Shown here one piece after another: positions 5,705-6,115 of a stretch of DNA of 6,115 nucleotides. The stretch's first letter is position 1; the number at the start of each line of letters is the position of its first letter. Source of the DNA: Eubacteriales Family XIII. Incertae Sedis bacterium (GTDB lineage: Bacteria; Bacillota; Clostridia; Peptostreptococcales; Anaerovoracaceae); NCBI GenBank assembly GCA_031287295.1, contig JAITTH010000080.1, positions 1 through 6,115 on the forward strand, given 5' to 3'. A program made the translations under genes and the position numbers. The notes under the pieces are model-generated. The model ran no database searches. It was not told the DNA's origin and was given only the letters and a program-made list of their open reading frames with translations.

Positions 5705-6115
5705 TGAATTATTTTGTCAGAGCCATCCGTTTTGAGTTTGCAAGGATTTTTTTTGGCAGAGTATGGTGGATTGTTTTTGGTATTGTGGCAGTTATACAGC
5801 CACTTCTTGCCTTGGTAGAGGCGGTAAGTTTGGCGCAAATCGGATTAACGGCAACGCCGGAAACGCACTCGGGATTAGCGGTAGCATTGCCACCCTTGGA
5901 TTACTTTGGTTTTGATGTTATTCTGTTCGGGCAGGCTGCAATCGTGGTTTTGGGTGGTATAGCGGGGGCAAGCATATACCGAAGCCACGAACTCCGAACA
6001 ACATTATTAGGCTTGAATAAGCGCGTGGGTATATTTCTTGCAAAGCTATCGGTCGTCTTGATAGGGAGTACTTTCGTATCGTTTATTTCGATATTTATCA
6101 CCATTTCCATAACAC
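5704..6115 (+). CDS. ABC-2-type transporter permease, N-terminal part (cut by window end)
   Basis: The frame stays open from ATG 5704 to the window edge (137 codons), so only the N-terminal part is seen. It begins MNYFVRAIRFEFARIF, a typical amphipathic cytoplasmic start. Hydrophobic segments follow at about 20-42, 70-92 and 110-136. Between the second and third lies YRSHELRTTLL (92-102) and then AKL (113-115), a pattern seen in ABC-2/BcrB-like permeases, where a gate loop with an LRTTL motif precedes a helix. The start overlaps the ATPase stop by one base, and GGAGGA (5695-5700) lies just upstream, indicating translational coupling. It is the membrane half of the exporter. The family call is good; substrate is unknown and the rest of the gene is not visible. 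Confidence 0.85.
   Translation, partial: MNYFVRAIRFEFARIFFGRVWWIVFGIVAVIQPLLALVEAVSLAQIGLTATPETHSGLAVALPPLDYFGFDVILFGQAAIVVLGGIAGASIYRSHELRTTLLGLNKRVGIFLAKLSVVLIGSTFVSFISIFITISIT

Overview
The window looks like a chromosomal segment of a Gram-positive-type bacterium, probably Bacillota (Clostridia or Negativicutes rather than Bacillus proper). The evidence is strong purine-rich ribosome binding sites, TTG and GTG starts, moderate GC in the genes with AT-rich gaps, and a regulator-ABC cassette of a kind common in that phylum. No genus is claimed. All supported genes lie on the + strand.

Left part (1-4298): a 240-base leader or intergenic stretch, then a two-gene operon of the hydantoinase/oxoprolinase/acetone carboxylase superfamily. 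hyuB (241-2007) comes first and hyuA (2065-4185) follows 57 bases later. HyuA is the ATP-binding ASKHA-fold subunit and HyuB is the metal-site partner. Together they should form a cytosolic ATP-dependent amidohydrolase (hydantoin, lactam or oxoproline type) or a carboxylase. The substrate cannot be read from the window, and no acetone carboxylase gamma subunit or other partner gene is visible. A clear intrinsic terminator (4270-4298) closes the unit.

Middle part (4299-4629): an AT-rich intergenic region. It holds a tandem 11-bp repeat (4342-4363), a good extended -10 sigma-A-type promoter (4432-4460), a perfect 11-bp inverted repeat with arms 32 bp apart centre to centre that begins inside the -10 (4457-4499), and a possible 28-codon small ORF (4490-4576) whose start codon lies in the right arm.

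Right part (4630-6115): a tight cassette of an XRE-family regulator with a C-terminal membrane helix (TTG start, 4630-4965), a BcrA-like ABC ATPase (GTG start, 4982-5704) and the first 137 codons of an ABC-2-type permease (5704 to the window end, 1-base overlap with the ATPase). This layout suggests a self-regulated exporter or immunity/resistance system of the bacitracin or lantibiotic-protection type. Its ligand is unknown.

No mobile element, CRISPR array, tRNA or rRNA was recognised. The most interesting and least explained part is the control region at 4340-4630.
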